NCBI GenBank assembly: GCA_050945895.1
Contig: JBMNTU010000027.1
Coordinates: 1-22,730 of the forward strand
Origin: JBMNTU01 sp050945895
GTDB lineage: Bacteria; Bacillota; Clostridia; Christensenellales; Christensenellaceae
DNA length: 22,730 nucleotides
Direction: 5' to 3'
The position numbers and the translations under genes were made by a program. Under the pieces are notes generated by a model that was not told the origin of the DNA, made no database searches, and saw nothing but the letters and a program-made list of their open reading frames with translations. Positions 1-6,796 of this stretch are shown here, piece after piece (within the stretch, counting starts at the first letter, position 1; each line of letters begins with the position of its first letter).

Positions 1-141
1 TGTCGCAAAAACCCTTTTCAACAATGACGCTTCAGTGATATGATGTTGTCATAGATACGAAAAACAAATGTCATTATATCTTTTGTAAAAGGCTCTTGCT
101 TGCCAACGTTTACTTGACACTAACGAAATTCCAAAAAAATG

Positions 142-169
142 TTGTTAATTTTAGAAAATATGATATAAT
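142..169 (+). promoter_or_regulatory. Promoter of the LacI-family regulator gene
   Basis: A -35 box TTGTTA (142-147) and a perfect -10 box TATAAT (164-169) are separated by 16 bases. A TG dinucleotide one base before the -10 box gives an extended -10. Transcription would start near 176, so an ATG at 179 would leave no leader. This favours the internal start at 224. Confidence 0.7.
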
Positions 170-179
170 CAATGTTATG

Positions 180-193
180 TGCAACATGTTACA
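180..193. promoter_or_regulatory. Candidate LacI-family operator 1 (autoregulation)
   Basis: The 14-mer TGCAACATGTTACA is a near-perfect palindrome with one mismatched pair. It begins 11 bases after the -10 box, over the predicted transcription start. Its only close match noticed in the window is at 1451, in the same place relative to the transporter promoter. It fits the TGNAAN..NTTNCA pattern of LacI-family sites. Binding by the adjacent regulator is inferred. Confidence 0.65.
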
Positions 194-223
194 AGGCAAT
201 TCCATAGGAACGCGGTATCGATT

Positions 224-1258
224 ATGAGCACGAATAAATTTGGTGATAAAAAAAAATCCTTCCTGGGAATGAGGGATATAGCGCGGGTGGCGGGTGTTTC
301 CATTGCCACTGTTTCGCGTGTGCTCAATAATCCGGAAACAACCTCCGAAAAAATGCGAAAAAAGGTTATGAAGGTAGTGGACGAATACGACTACGTTCCA
401 AACTCGTCTGCACGGGCGATTTTTACAGGTTCGTCCAAATCGATCGCGCTTTTTGCCGAAGACATCGCCAACCCGTTTTTTACGAAGTTTATTAAGTATT
501 TCAATAATATTGCCATCGAGCACGACTACACTTTGCTGATCTGCGATATCGAAAATAACGAGGAGATAGAGAAGCGTTTTTTGCATTACTGCAAGGGCAG
601 CCGGACATCGGCGATTATATTGACGTCTGGAAAATACAGGGAAACGCTAATATCGAACGAAAAATACCAAAACATACCTGTGGTGCTCCTTGATCGTGAA
701 TTTTTTAAGGACATTGCGGGATTTCAGGTTATGTCTGACCACAAGAAGGGTATTGGCCTGCTTACCGATTATCTTTTTAATTTGAACCACCGGAAGATCG
801 GCTACATGACAGGGCCGATGGAGTATTATCCCGCGCGCACAAGGTATGCAGCTTTTATGGAGAGCATGCAAAGCCTGGGGCTGGAGGTTTTGCCCCACTA
901 TATAAAAAAGACAGACTATACGGTTGAATCGGGCGTTGAAGCGTTTGATTATTTTTATTCGATGAAGGATGCGCCTACGGCAATCATTTGCGGAAACGAC
1001 CAAAATGCGCGTGGTTTTATATTGCGTGCATATGACTTGGGCGTGAAGATTCCGGATGAGTTTTCTGTGTGCGGTTACGACGGGGTTGACCCCGAGGCAT
1101 TCTTCCCGGCTATTACCTCGATCCGGCAGGACACCGAACAGATTGCAAAGGTCATCTTTGAGTTTATTGCAAGCGGCGAAGAGCTGGAGGAAAACCGGAC
1201 TACGGTCGTAGACGTGGCCATGAGTATCGGCACAACATGCAAAAAGTTGAGTGTGTGA
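224..1258 (+). CDS. LacI/PurR-family transcriptional regulator of the sugar locus
   Basis: This is a DNA-binding repressor of about 344 residues, the usual family length. Near the N-terminus are the LacI helix-turn-helix (IARVAGVSIATVSRVLNN) and the hinge helix (PNSSARAIFTG). A periplasmic-binding-protein-like effector domain follows, with typical blocks such as IALFAEDIANPFF, HRKIGYMTGP and CGYDGVDPEAFFPAITSIRQD. The frame is open upstream to an ATG at 179, but the promoter places the transcription start there. I therefore prefer ATG 224, which has a weak AGGAA 13 bases upstream; ATG 269 is also possible. The recognition helix (I, A, R at the three main contact positions) resembles CcpA-type readers. 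The hinge carries Ile where the minor-groove leucine is usual. It probably represses itself and the downstream transporter; its inducer is unknown, presumably the imported sugar or a derivative. Confidence 0.9.
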   Translation: MSTNKFGDKKKSFLGMRDIARVAGVSIATVSRVLNNPETTSEKMRKKVMKVVDEYDYVPNSSARAIFTGSSKSIALFAEDIANPFFTKFIKYFNNIAIEHDYTLLICDIENNEEIEKRFLHYCKGSRTSAIILTSGKYRETLISNEKYQNIPVVLLDREFFKDIAGFQVMSDHKKGIGLLTDYLFNLNHRKIGYMTGPMEYYPARTRYAAFMESMQSLGLEVLPHYIKKTDYTVESGVEAFDYFYSMKDAPTAIICGNDQNARGFILRAYDLGVKIPDEFSVCGYDGVDPEAFFPAITSIRQDTEQIAKVIFEFIASGEELEENRTTVVDVAMSIGTTCKKLSV

Positions 1259-1275
1259 AAAAAGTATCGTGTTAC

Positions 1276-1299
1276 AAAAAACAGGCGGCAGCCTTGTTT
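1276..1299 (+). terminator. Possible weak terminator after the LacI-family gene
   Basis: AACAGGC and GCCTTGTT form a short hairpin with a GGCA loop and one bulged T, 18 bases after the stop codon. On this strand only GTTT follows before an A-run, so it is a poor intrinsic terminator. Read on the minus strand the hairpin is followed by six Ts, but no minus-strand gene ends here. Confidence 0.3.
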
Positions 1300-1409
1300 A
1301 AAAAAAATATATTGTATTAGGGATGGAAAAATACGATTTATCCGGTGTTGGAACGAAAAACGCAGGTAGTTCGCCGGTGGAAGCCCCCGGAAATCATGAA
1401 AAAAATCTA

Positions 1410-1438
1410 TTGACATGTATGACGGAGAATGGTATTAT
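1410..1438 (+). promoter_or_regulatory. Promoter of the sugar ABC transporter operon
   Basis: A consensus -35 box TTGACA (1410-1415) and a -10 box TATTAT (1433-1438) are separated by exactly 17 bases. Transcription would start near 1445, just before operator 2. The layout matches the lacI-like promoter and predicts repression by blocking initiation or early elongation. Confidence 0.75.
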
Positions 1439-1450
1439 TATACTCAAGCT

Positions 1451-1464
1451 TGAAACATGTTACA
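1451..1464. promoter_or_regulatory. Candidate LacI-family operator 2 (transporter control)
   Basis: TGAAACATGTTACA differs from the site at 180 only at the third base. It starts 13 bases after the -10 box, again just downstream of the transcription start. The shared core AACATGTTACAA in two control regions of one locus strongly suggests a common regulator. Confidence 0.7.
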
Positions 1465-1491
1465 AAATATTACGAAAATTTAATTATTTAA

Positions 1492-1734
1492 TCTAAACAT
1501 AGAATTGAACACATAAAAAGATTCCAAACTTATCTCAAACATTTTGATGTATGGCAAAAACAGCGGTTGATCTATTATGGGCGTGACAGGGGGCACTGTA
1601 AGGCGTCGGAGGTTGATAGGCATATTAAAAAGGAGATAGGGCAAAAGCAGGAGAGGGCTTTGTTTGACAGACAGTATGATTTTAGTGTATTGTGCGCACC
1701 GGTAGACTCTCTATTTTATAAAAGATTCTCGTAG
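1492..1734 (+). other. Unrecognised open frame without a standard start (possible remnant or chance)
   Basis: An 80-codon frame is open between TAA at 1489 and TAG at 1732. It has no ATG or GTG. The only plausible internal start is a TTG at 1567, without a clear ribosome binding site. The translation is basic and aromatic (for example FDVWQKQRLIYYGRDRGHCK) and resembles real protein more than random sequence, but I recognise no family. It could be the tail of a decayed gene, a leader peptide, or simply an open purine-rich leader. Confidence 0.2.
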
Positions 1735-1785
1735 CAGATATAACTATATAAAAAAAGGGACTTGTTATTGTTCCGTTAAGGTTTG

Positions 1786-1813
1786 TTGCATGCCACAATT
1801 GCAGTGGCGGCAA
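1786..1813 (+). promoter_or_regulatory. Hairpin just upstream of the ATPase ribosome binding site
   Basis: TTGC..GCCAC (1786-1796) pairs with GTGGC.GCAA (1804-1813) around a seven-base loop, with a small internal asymmetry. No T-tract follows, so it is not a terminator. It sits 18 bases before the GGAGG and could affect mRNA stability or translation. Confidence 0.35.
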
Positions 1814-1843
1814 TATAAAAACAGACAGGTGGAGGTGAAATGA

Positions 1844-3334
1844 TTGGAATATTTACTTGAAATGAATCATATATCGAAAGACTTCTTTGGCGTAAATGTA
1901 CTGGACGATATTGATTTCAAGGTCAGGCCGGGAACCGTGCATGCACTGATGGGAGAAAACGGGGCAGGCAAATCTACCCTGATGAAGATTCTGGCCGGTA
2001 TTTATTCGAAACAAGAGGGCGCTGAGATCATACTGGACGGCAAAGCGGTCGATTTCAAAAGCCCGATGGACGCGCTGCACAACGGGATAGCGATGATCCA
2101 TCAAGAGCTGACCCCGATCAGAGAGATGAAAATAAGCGAAAACATCTTTTTGGGGCGTGAGCCGATGAAAGGTGCTTTTGTCGACTACAAAAAAATGGAT
2201 AAGGATGCGGCAGAGATTCTGAAGAAGCTGGACTGCTATATACCGCCCAGCACGCTGATGGGAAGGTTGAAGGTTGCAGACATTCAGCTTTGTGAAATTG
2301 CAAAGGCCGTTTCGTATAATTCGAAAATCATTGTAATGGACGAGCCGACGTCGGCATTGACGGCAAGGGAGACGGAAGATCTTTTCAAGGTTATTCGCGA
2401 ACTGAAATCGCAGGGCAAAGGAATTATTTATATTTCTCATAAGATGGACGAGATATTGCAGATTTCCGACGAAATAACCGTACTGCGCGACGGAAAGCTC
2501 ATTAAAACATGGAAAAGCAACGAGTGTAGCACCGATGAGATTGCAACGGCAATGGTTGGGCGTGAGATGGACCAGGTGTTTCCCAAGAGGGACAATGCAA
2601 TTGGCGATGTAATTTTCGAAGCCAAAAACCTGACGACAGAAGGAAAATTCTATGACGTTGGATTCGATGTGCGCAGAGGTGAAGTGCTGGGCATTGTTGG
2701 CTTGATGGGCGCAGGGCGTACGGAAACTATGGAAGCGGTTTTTGGAATTGCACCGCTCGAAAAGGGCGAACTGATACTGAACGGAAAGAAAGTCAATTTC
2801 AAATATCCTTCCGATGCAATCAGAAATAGAGTAGCGTTTATTACGGAAGACAGGAAAAGGCAGGGCTTGGTGCTGACGAGTTCGGTTCTTTTCAATATTA
2901 CGCTTTCATCACAGGACTTTTTCAAAACAGGCGGCGTTTTTATCGATGAGAAAAAAGAAAAGGCTGCGGCGCAGGATATATATGACAAGCTGCGGGTTAA
3001 AGCCAGAACGATGACGCAGCCCGTTCGGAGCCTCTCGGGGGGAAACCAGCAGAAGGTAGTGCTGGCAAAGTGGCTGTTGCGTGAGCCGGACGTGCTGATT
3101 ATGGATGAACCTACGCGCGGTATAGACGTTGGCGCAAAGCATGAAATATATAAGCTTATGAATGAAATGTGCGCGCAGGGCAAGGCGGTTATCATGGTTT
3201 CGTCGGAGATGCCCGAAGTGCTGGGGATGAGCGACAGGGTTGTCGTATTCAGCAACAGGACTGTAGTTGGGGAATTGGAAAAGAAGGACTTCGACCAGGA
3301 AGAAGTACTGAGAATGGCTATGGCCAACCTGTGA
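1844..3334 (+). CDS. Sugar ABC transporter ATPase (fused double domain, RbsA/MglA type)
   Basis: This ATPase powers uptake of a monosaccharide or sugar-like compound, with the permease and lipoprotein encoded next. Its 496 residues contain two ATPase domains, as usual in this family. The first has Walker A GENGAGKST (37-45), a degenerate signature (LKVADIQ) and Walker B IIVMDEPTSAL. The second has a degenerate Walker A (GLMGAGRTE), the signature RSLSGGNQQKV and LIMDEPTRGIDVG. That asymmetry is normal for the CUT2 group. The TTG at 1844 is chosen because GGAGGTG lies 6 bases upstream and MEYLLEMNHISKDF matches the family N-terminus. An ATG at 1840, in another frame, opens a six-codon frame that overlaps this start. 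The permease gene follows after 28 bases. Confidence 0.93.
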   Translation: MEYLLEMNHISKDFFGVNVLDDIDFKVRPGTVHALMGENGAGKSTLMKILAGIYSKQEGAEIILDGKAVDFKSPMDALHNGIAMIHQELTPIREMKISENIFLGREPMKGAFVDYKKMDKDAAEILKKLDCYIPPSTLMGRLKVADIQLCEIAKAVSYNSKIIVMDEPTSALTARETEDLFKVIRELKSQGKGIIYISHKMDEILQISDEITVLRDGKLIKTWKSNECSTDEIATAMVGREMDQVFPKRDNAIGDVIFEAKNLTTEGKFYDVGFDVRRGEVLGIVGLMGAGRTETMEAVFGIAPLEKGELILNGKKVNFKYPSDAIRNRVAFITEDRKRQGLVLTSSVLFNITLSSQDFFKTGGVFIDEKKEKAAAQDIYDKLRVKARTMTQPVRSLSGGNQQKVVLAKWLLREPDVLIMDEPTRGIDVGAKHEIYKLMNEMCAQGKAVIMVSSEMPEVLGMSDRVVVFSNRTVVGELEKKDFDQEEVLRMAMANL

Positions 3335-3362
3335 CAATGAAAGAAAGGGAGTATATAGAAGA

Positions 3363-4334
3363 ATGAACAAGGAAGCAACAGTTACAAAACAAAAATTGAG
3401 CGCAGGCCAGTTTTATAAAAAATATGGATTATTCATTATCCTGGGCGTTATGGTTGTCGTAATGGCCTTTGCAAATTCGAACTTTATGTCGGTTGCAAAC
3501 TGGCAGAACATTATGCGCCAGATGTCCGTAAACGGCCTGTTGGCAATCGGTGTTACGTTCATCATTTTGACGGGCGGCATCGATCTTTCGATTGGCTCTA
3601 TCGTAGGCTTTGCAGGAATTATGACGGCGCTTGTTGCGCAAAACCATGAGCTGCCGCTGATAGTTCCGCTGCTTGTCGGCTGTGCCTGCGGCGCAGGGCT
3701 GGGCGCGGTAAACGGACTTTTGGTAGGATTCCTGCGTATCCCGGCATTCATTACAACGCTGGGTATGGTATCCATCGCGCGGGGTCTTACGTTCATCATG
3801 TGCGATGCGCGGCCTGTAGCCAAGCTGATGCCTGCTTTTCTTGAAATAGGAAAAGGAAACGTCGGCGGTATTCCGATCCCCATGATTATTCTGATCGTAT
3901 GCTTTGTTATAGCAAGCATCGTGCTTTATAAGATGCGCTATGGACGCTATATATACGCAATCGGCGGCAACAGGGAAGCGGCGATTACTTCGGGCCTGAA
4001 GGTTCGCGTACTGGAAATGTCCACATACCTGATTGCAGGGTTGATGGCTGGCCTGGCGGCAATCGTTTATACATCGCGTGTTACATCCGGCCTGCCGCAG
4101 GCTGGTGAAGGCTATGAGCTTGATGCGATTGCGGCTTCCGTTATTGGCGGTGTAAGCTTGTCGGGCGGTGAAGGAAAGCTTTGGGGAACATTGATTGGTG
4201 CGGTTATTTTGGCGGTTATTCAGAATGCGCTGGATATTATGGTCGTATCTTCGTACTATCAGCTCATTATCAAGGGTGCGTTGATTGTAGGCGCGGTTTA
4301 TATCGATCGGTTGACAAAAGCCGGCGATAAATAA
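3363..4334 (+). CDS. Sugar ABC transporter permease (RbsC type)
   Basis: This integral membrane permease has 323 residues, the usual length for the BPD_transp_2 family. Hydrophobic segments run throughout after a short cytoplasmic N-terminus. Family blocks are clear: NGLLAIGVTFIILTGGIDLSIGS early, IPAFITTLGMVSIARGL in the middle, and GGVSLSGGEGKLWGTLIGA near the C-terminus. It would form a homodimeric channel energised by the preceding ATPase and fed by the following lipoprotein. The start is supported by AAAGGGAG a short way upstream. The substrate cannot be told from the sequence. Confidence 0.93.
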   Translation: MNKEATVTKQKLSAGQFYKKYGLFIILGVMVVVMAFANSNFMSVANWQNIMRQMSVNGLLAIGVTFIILTGGIDLSIGSIVGFAGIMTALVAQNHELPLIVPLLVGCACGAGLGAVNGLLVGFLRIPAFITTLGMVSIARGLTFIMCDARPVAKLMPAFLEIGKGNVGGIPIPMIILIVCFVIASIVLYKMRYGRYIYAIGGNREAAITSGLKVRVLEMSTYLIAGLMAGLAAIVYTSRVTSGLPQAGEGYELDAIAASVIGGVSLSGGEGKLWGTLIGAVILAVIQNALDIMVVSSYYQLIIKGALIVGAVYIDRLTKAGDK

Positions 4335-4393
4335 AAGGTTTCATCTGCGGCAACGCAGTTTGAAATAAAAAAGAATCCATAGGAGGATGAAAC

Positions 4394-5533
4394 ATGAAGA
4401 AATTTTTGGTAGTAGTGGCTTTTGCGCTCGTTGCAATGTTTGCATTTGCAGCATGCGGACAGCCGGCGGCTGAAACACCGTCGGCAGAAGCTCCGGCTGA
4501 ATCTTCGGAAGCTCCGGTAGAGTCTTCGGAAGCTCCGGTAGAGTCTTCGGAAGCTCCGTCTGAGGAACCGTCTGAGGCTCCGTCTGAGGAAGCTGCGTCC
4601 GGTGGCAATGACATTGCAGCTCTTTCGGCAGAGTGGGGATTCACAGAAGAAATGATGAACCTCATCAATCCCGAAACTGGCGAACAGTGGAAGATAGGTA
4701 TTGCAAACATGGGAACAACTTCTGAGTATGGCAACAAGCTTGCGACCGCTTATCAGACATATGCGGATTCTCTTGGCCTGAAAATTGACCTTGTAAACGC
4801 TGAATTCGATACGAATACACAGCTTGGTCAGATGGATACGCTGATTGCAAACGGCGTAGACATTATCCTTATGACGCCTGTAGACGCTTCTGCTATGACA
4901 AACCCGCTGGAAGCTGCTGCTGAAGCTGGCATTCCGGTTATCTGCGTAAACACGATGGTTGACGATCCTACGCTGGCTGAGTGCTATGTAGGAAGCGACG
5001 ACATTGAAGTTGGCGAAAACGTTGCTACATGGCTGTTTGAAGAAATGGGCGGCGAAGGCGGAATCGTTATTCTGAAGGGCGTTCTGGGAATGTCTTCGGA
5101 AGTAAACCGCACAACGGGCATCGAGCAGGCGCTGGCAAACTATCCGAACATCGAAGTTCTGGCTGACAAAACAGGCAACTGGAACCGCGACGAAGGAATG
5201 CTGACGATGGAAAACTGGATCCAGTCTTTTGGCAGCGACATCAAGGGCGTTCTGGCTGAGAACGACGAGATGGCGATTGGCGCTACATCCGCTCTTCAGG
5301 CGGCCGGCATGGACCAGGATGTACTGGTTGTTGGCGTAGACGGTCTGCAGGATGCTCTTCCGCTGATCGAAGAAGGCGCTATGAACTGCACATACCTGCA
5401 GGATGCTACAATGCAGGGGCAGGTTGGTATCCAGGTTGCACTGCGCAAGCTGAACGGCGGCGACCTGATTGATGCTTACAATGTACCGTGGGCAATCATC
5501 ACGAAAGAAAACGTTGCAGATTTTTATGCATAA
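4394..5533 (+). CDS. Sugar-binding lipoprotein of the ABC transporter (Peripla_BP_4)
   Basis: This surface-anchored receptor captures the sugar and delivers it to the permease. It has 379 residues. A lipoprotein signal peptide ends at a lipobox with Cys21 (FAFAACGQ). A low-complexity acidic Ser/Glu/Ala/Pro linker of about 50 residues follows, including three ESSEAP(V/S) repeats. Then comes a two-lobed binding domain with typical blocks (QMDTLIANGVDIILMTPVD, IPVICVNTMV, VLAENDEMAIGA, VVGVDGLQDALPLI). The start follows a very strong AGGAGGATGAAAC site. Many GCT and other T-ending codons set it apart from its neighbours, as expected for the most highly expressed member of the operon. A strong hairpin follows the gene. 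Confidence 0.93.
   Translation: MKKFLVVVAFALVAMFAFAACGQPAAETPSAEAPAESSEAPVESSEAPVESSEAPSEEPSEAPSEEAASGGNDIAALSAEWGFTEEMMNLINPETGEQWKIGIANMGTTSEYGNKLATAYQTYADSLGLKIDLVNAEFDTNTQLGQMDTLIANGVDIILMTPVDASAMTNPLEAAAEAGIPVICVNTMVDDPTLAECYVGSDDIEVGENVATWLFEEMGGEGGIVILKGVLGMSSEVNRTTGIEQALANYPNIEVLADKTGNWNRDEGMLTMENWIQSFGSDIKGVLAENDEMAIGATSALQAAGMDQDVLVVGVDGLQDALPLIEEGAMNCTYLQDATMQGQVGIQVALRKLNGGDLIDAYNVPWAIITKENVADFYA
4499..4561 (+). repeat. Three tandem 21-bp repeats in the lipoprotein linker
   Basis: Three in-frame copies start at 4499, 4520 and 4541. Each encodes ESSEAP followed by V, V and S. The copies are nearly identical at DNA level (GAA or GAG first codon, last codon changed in copy 3), which suggests recent slippage or unequal exchange. 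A degenerate Ser-Glu-Ala-Pro tail continues to about 4590. Confidence 0.85.
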
Positions 5534-5544
5534 TTGATTAACAG

Positions 5545-5590
5545 GCATGTGCATATCGGGGTGTGCTCCGGTATGCACATGCAATTTTTA
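5545..5590 (+). terminator. Strong hairpin after the sugar-binding lipoprotein gene
   Basis: GCATGTGCATA (5545-5555) pairs perfectly with TATGCACATGC (5572-5582). The stem continues through a T-G wobble, CGG/CCG and a G-T pair to a six-base loop. AATTTTTA follows. It would end transporter transcription or allow partial read-through into the two enzyme genes, and would protect the mRNA 3' end. Confidence 0.8.
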
Positions 5591-5823
5591 CAGTAGAAAA
5601 ACAGCAATAAAAACCGAATACTGACGGAAAATAACAGAGTAAATAACAGGGTCAATTTTTTTGGTATAGATTGTTCCTGAAAGCATATAAACTATGCCTG
5701 CCAATCAAAAGCTTTATGGCAAGGCTCATAAAAATGCAGCATGGCATAAAATGTGTAGTTGCACATTGAAATTTTTTTAAAACAAATTTACTGGATACAT
5801 TAATATAAAAAAGGAGAAGTGCT
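5591..5823 (+). other. AT-rich intergenic stretch before the isomerase gene
   Basis: No gene is seen. It holds a hairpin at 5696-5725 (GCCTGCCA against TGGCAAGGC with one bulged base, no T-tract) and several AT-rich hexamers, but no convincing -35/-10 pair with 16-18 spacing. I find no copy of the TGNAACATGTTACA operator here. Expression of the following genes therefore depends on read-through or an unrecognised promoter. Confidence 0.4.
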
Positions 5824-6765
5824 ATGAAATTAGGTTTAACAGCGGATTGTTTGGGCATGTTGTCTTTTGACGAAGTGCTCGATGCTTGCCAGAAATGGGG
5901 GCTGGATACAATTGAGATTGGGTGTGGCGCCTGGTCTTCAGCTCCTCATATCGACCTGGACGGTATGCTTGCAAGCAAGGAAAAGAGAAGTGAGTATGTA
6001 AAGAAGATTGAAGACCACGGCCTTAAGATTGCGGCGCTTAACGTATCGGGGAACCCGACCGCGCCTGGCGATTATGGCAAAAAACACAGGGAAGACACCA
6101 AGAAGACCTTCCAACTGGCGGAAATGCTGGGCGTAAAAAGGGTCGTTATGATGTCCGGACTGCCCGGAGGCCCGGGAGACGCCAACCCCAACTGGGTGCT
6201 TGTACATTGGCCGCCCAAGGAAGTAAAGGCGATTCTCGACTACCAGTGGAACGAAGTGACCATTCCTTTCTGGAAAGAAAACGTCAAAATGGCACGCGAT
6301 TACGGCATTGAAAAACTGCCGCTCGAAACGCACGGCTGGCAGCTTGTATACAATACGGAAAACCTGATCCGCCTGCGCCAGGAAATCGGCGGAGTGGACG
6401 ACCTTGTAGGGCTCAACATGGACCCGAGCCATGCGCTTTGGATGGGGGCAGACCCGATCCAGATGATTCGCGAAATCGGCGACATGATTTTCTACGCGCA
6501 TGTAAAAGACGTGCAATTTAATCCTGATAAGCTGGCGCTTAACACCTGCATGGATACAAAGCCGGGCAAATATATGAAAGAGCGTTCGTGGAACTTTGTT
6601 AACCCGGGCGTTGGCCACGACGAAATTTGGTGGACACGGTTTGTTCGCGAGCTGCAGCTGGCTGGCTACGACGACGTACTGTCTTTCGAGATGGAAGACC
6701 ACTCCGGAGACCCGGTTCCGCTGATGACCAAGGGAATTGAATTTATCCGCCGCATAACCGGCTGA
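5824..6765 (+). CDS. Sugar phosphate isomerase/epimerase-like protein (xylose-isomerase-type TIM barrel)
   Basis: This is a predicted cytoplasmic metal-dependent isomerase or epimerase of the AP_endonuc_2/IolE-like superfamily. It has 313 residues, slightly above the common 270-300. Likely metal ligands are in the expected places: Glu168 (LPLETHG), Asp200 and His203 (NMDPSHALW), His226 (YAHVKD) and Glu289 (LSFEMEDH). The barrel begins with KLGLTADCLG and DTIEIGCGAW. The start has a clear AAGGAG upstream. The Gfo/Idh/MocA gene follows after 31 bases, so the two enzymes are probably co-expressed and act on the imported compound, perhaps through a keto-sugar intermediate. The exact substrate is unknown, and assignment to inositol catabolism is not supported because no other iol genes are present. 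Confidence 0.88.
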   Translation: MKLGLTADCLGMLSFDEVLDACQKWGLDTIEIGCGAWSSAPHIDLDGMLASKEKRSEYVKKIEDHGLKIAALNVSGNPTAPGDYGKKHREDTKKTFQLAEMLGVKRVVMMSGLPGGPGDANPNWVLVHWPPKEVKAILDYQWNEVTIPFWKENVKMARDYGIEKLPLETHGWQLVYNTENLIRLRQEIGGVDDLVGLNMDPSHALWMGADPIQMIREIGDMIFYAHVKDVQFNPDKLALNTCMDTKPGKYMKERSWNFVNPGVGHDEIWWTRFVRELQLAGYDDVLSFEMEDHSGDPVPLMTKGIEFIRRITG

Positions 6766-6796
6766 TTGGGCAAATAGGCACGCAAGGAGAAAAAAT

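Larger units (their letters stand above)
1445..1843 (+). other. Long untranslated leader of the transporter mRNA
   Basis: About 400 bases separate the predicted transcription start from the ATPase start, which is long for a repressor-controlled operon. It contains operator 2, an AT-rich stretch, a purine-rich stretch that is open in one frame (1492-1734), a weaker promoter-like pair (TTGACA at 1664, TATTGT at 1688, spacer 18) and a hairpin just before the ribosome binding site. I recognise no known riboswitch class in it. Confidence 0.5.

Noticed and set aside
114..142. TTGACA at 114 as the -35 of the lacI-like promoter
   Set aside because: No -10-like hexamer lies 16-18 bases downstream; TTGTTA/TATAAT at 142-169 is far better.
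179..224. ATG 179 as start of the LacI-family gene
   Set aside because: It falls at the predicted transcription start and within the operator, leaving no ribosome binding site. The extra residues are not typical of the family.
4499..4590. Tandem repeats considered as a CRISPR or mobile element
   Set aside because: Units are contiguous, in frame, 21 bp and encode a Ser/Glu/Ala/Pro linker. There are no spacers.
4298..5584. Long open frame (428 codons) on the minus strand across the lipoprotein gene
   Set aside because: It lies antisense to a clear sugar-binding lipoprotein with family motifs. Its translation is Cys/Arg/His-rich with no recognisable domain. It is open because of the repetitive, codon-biased plus strand.
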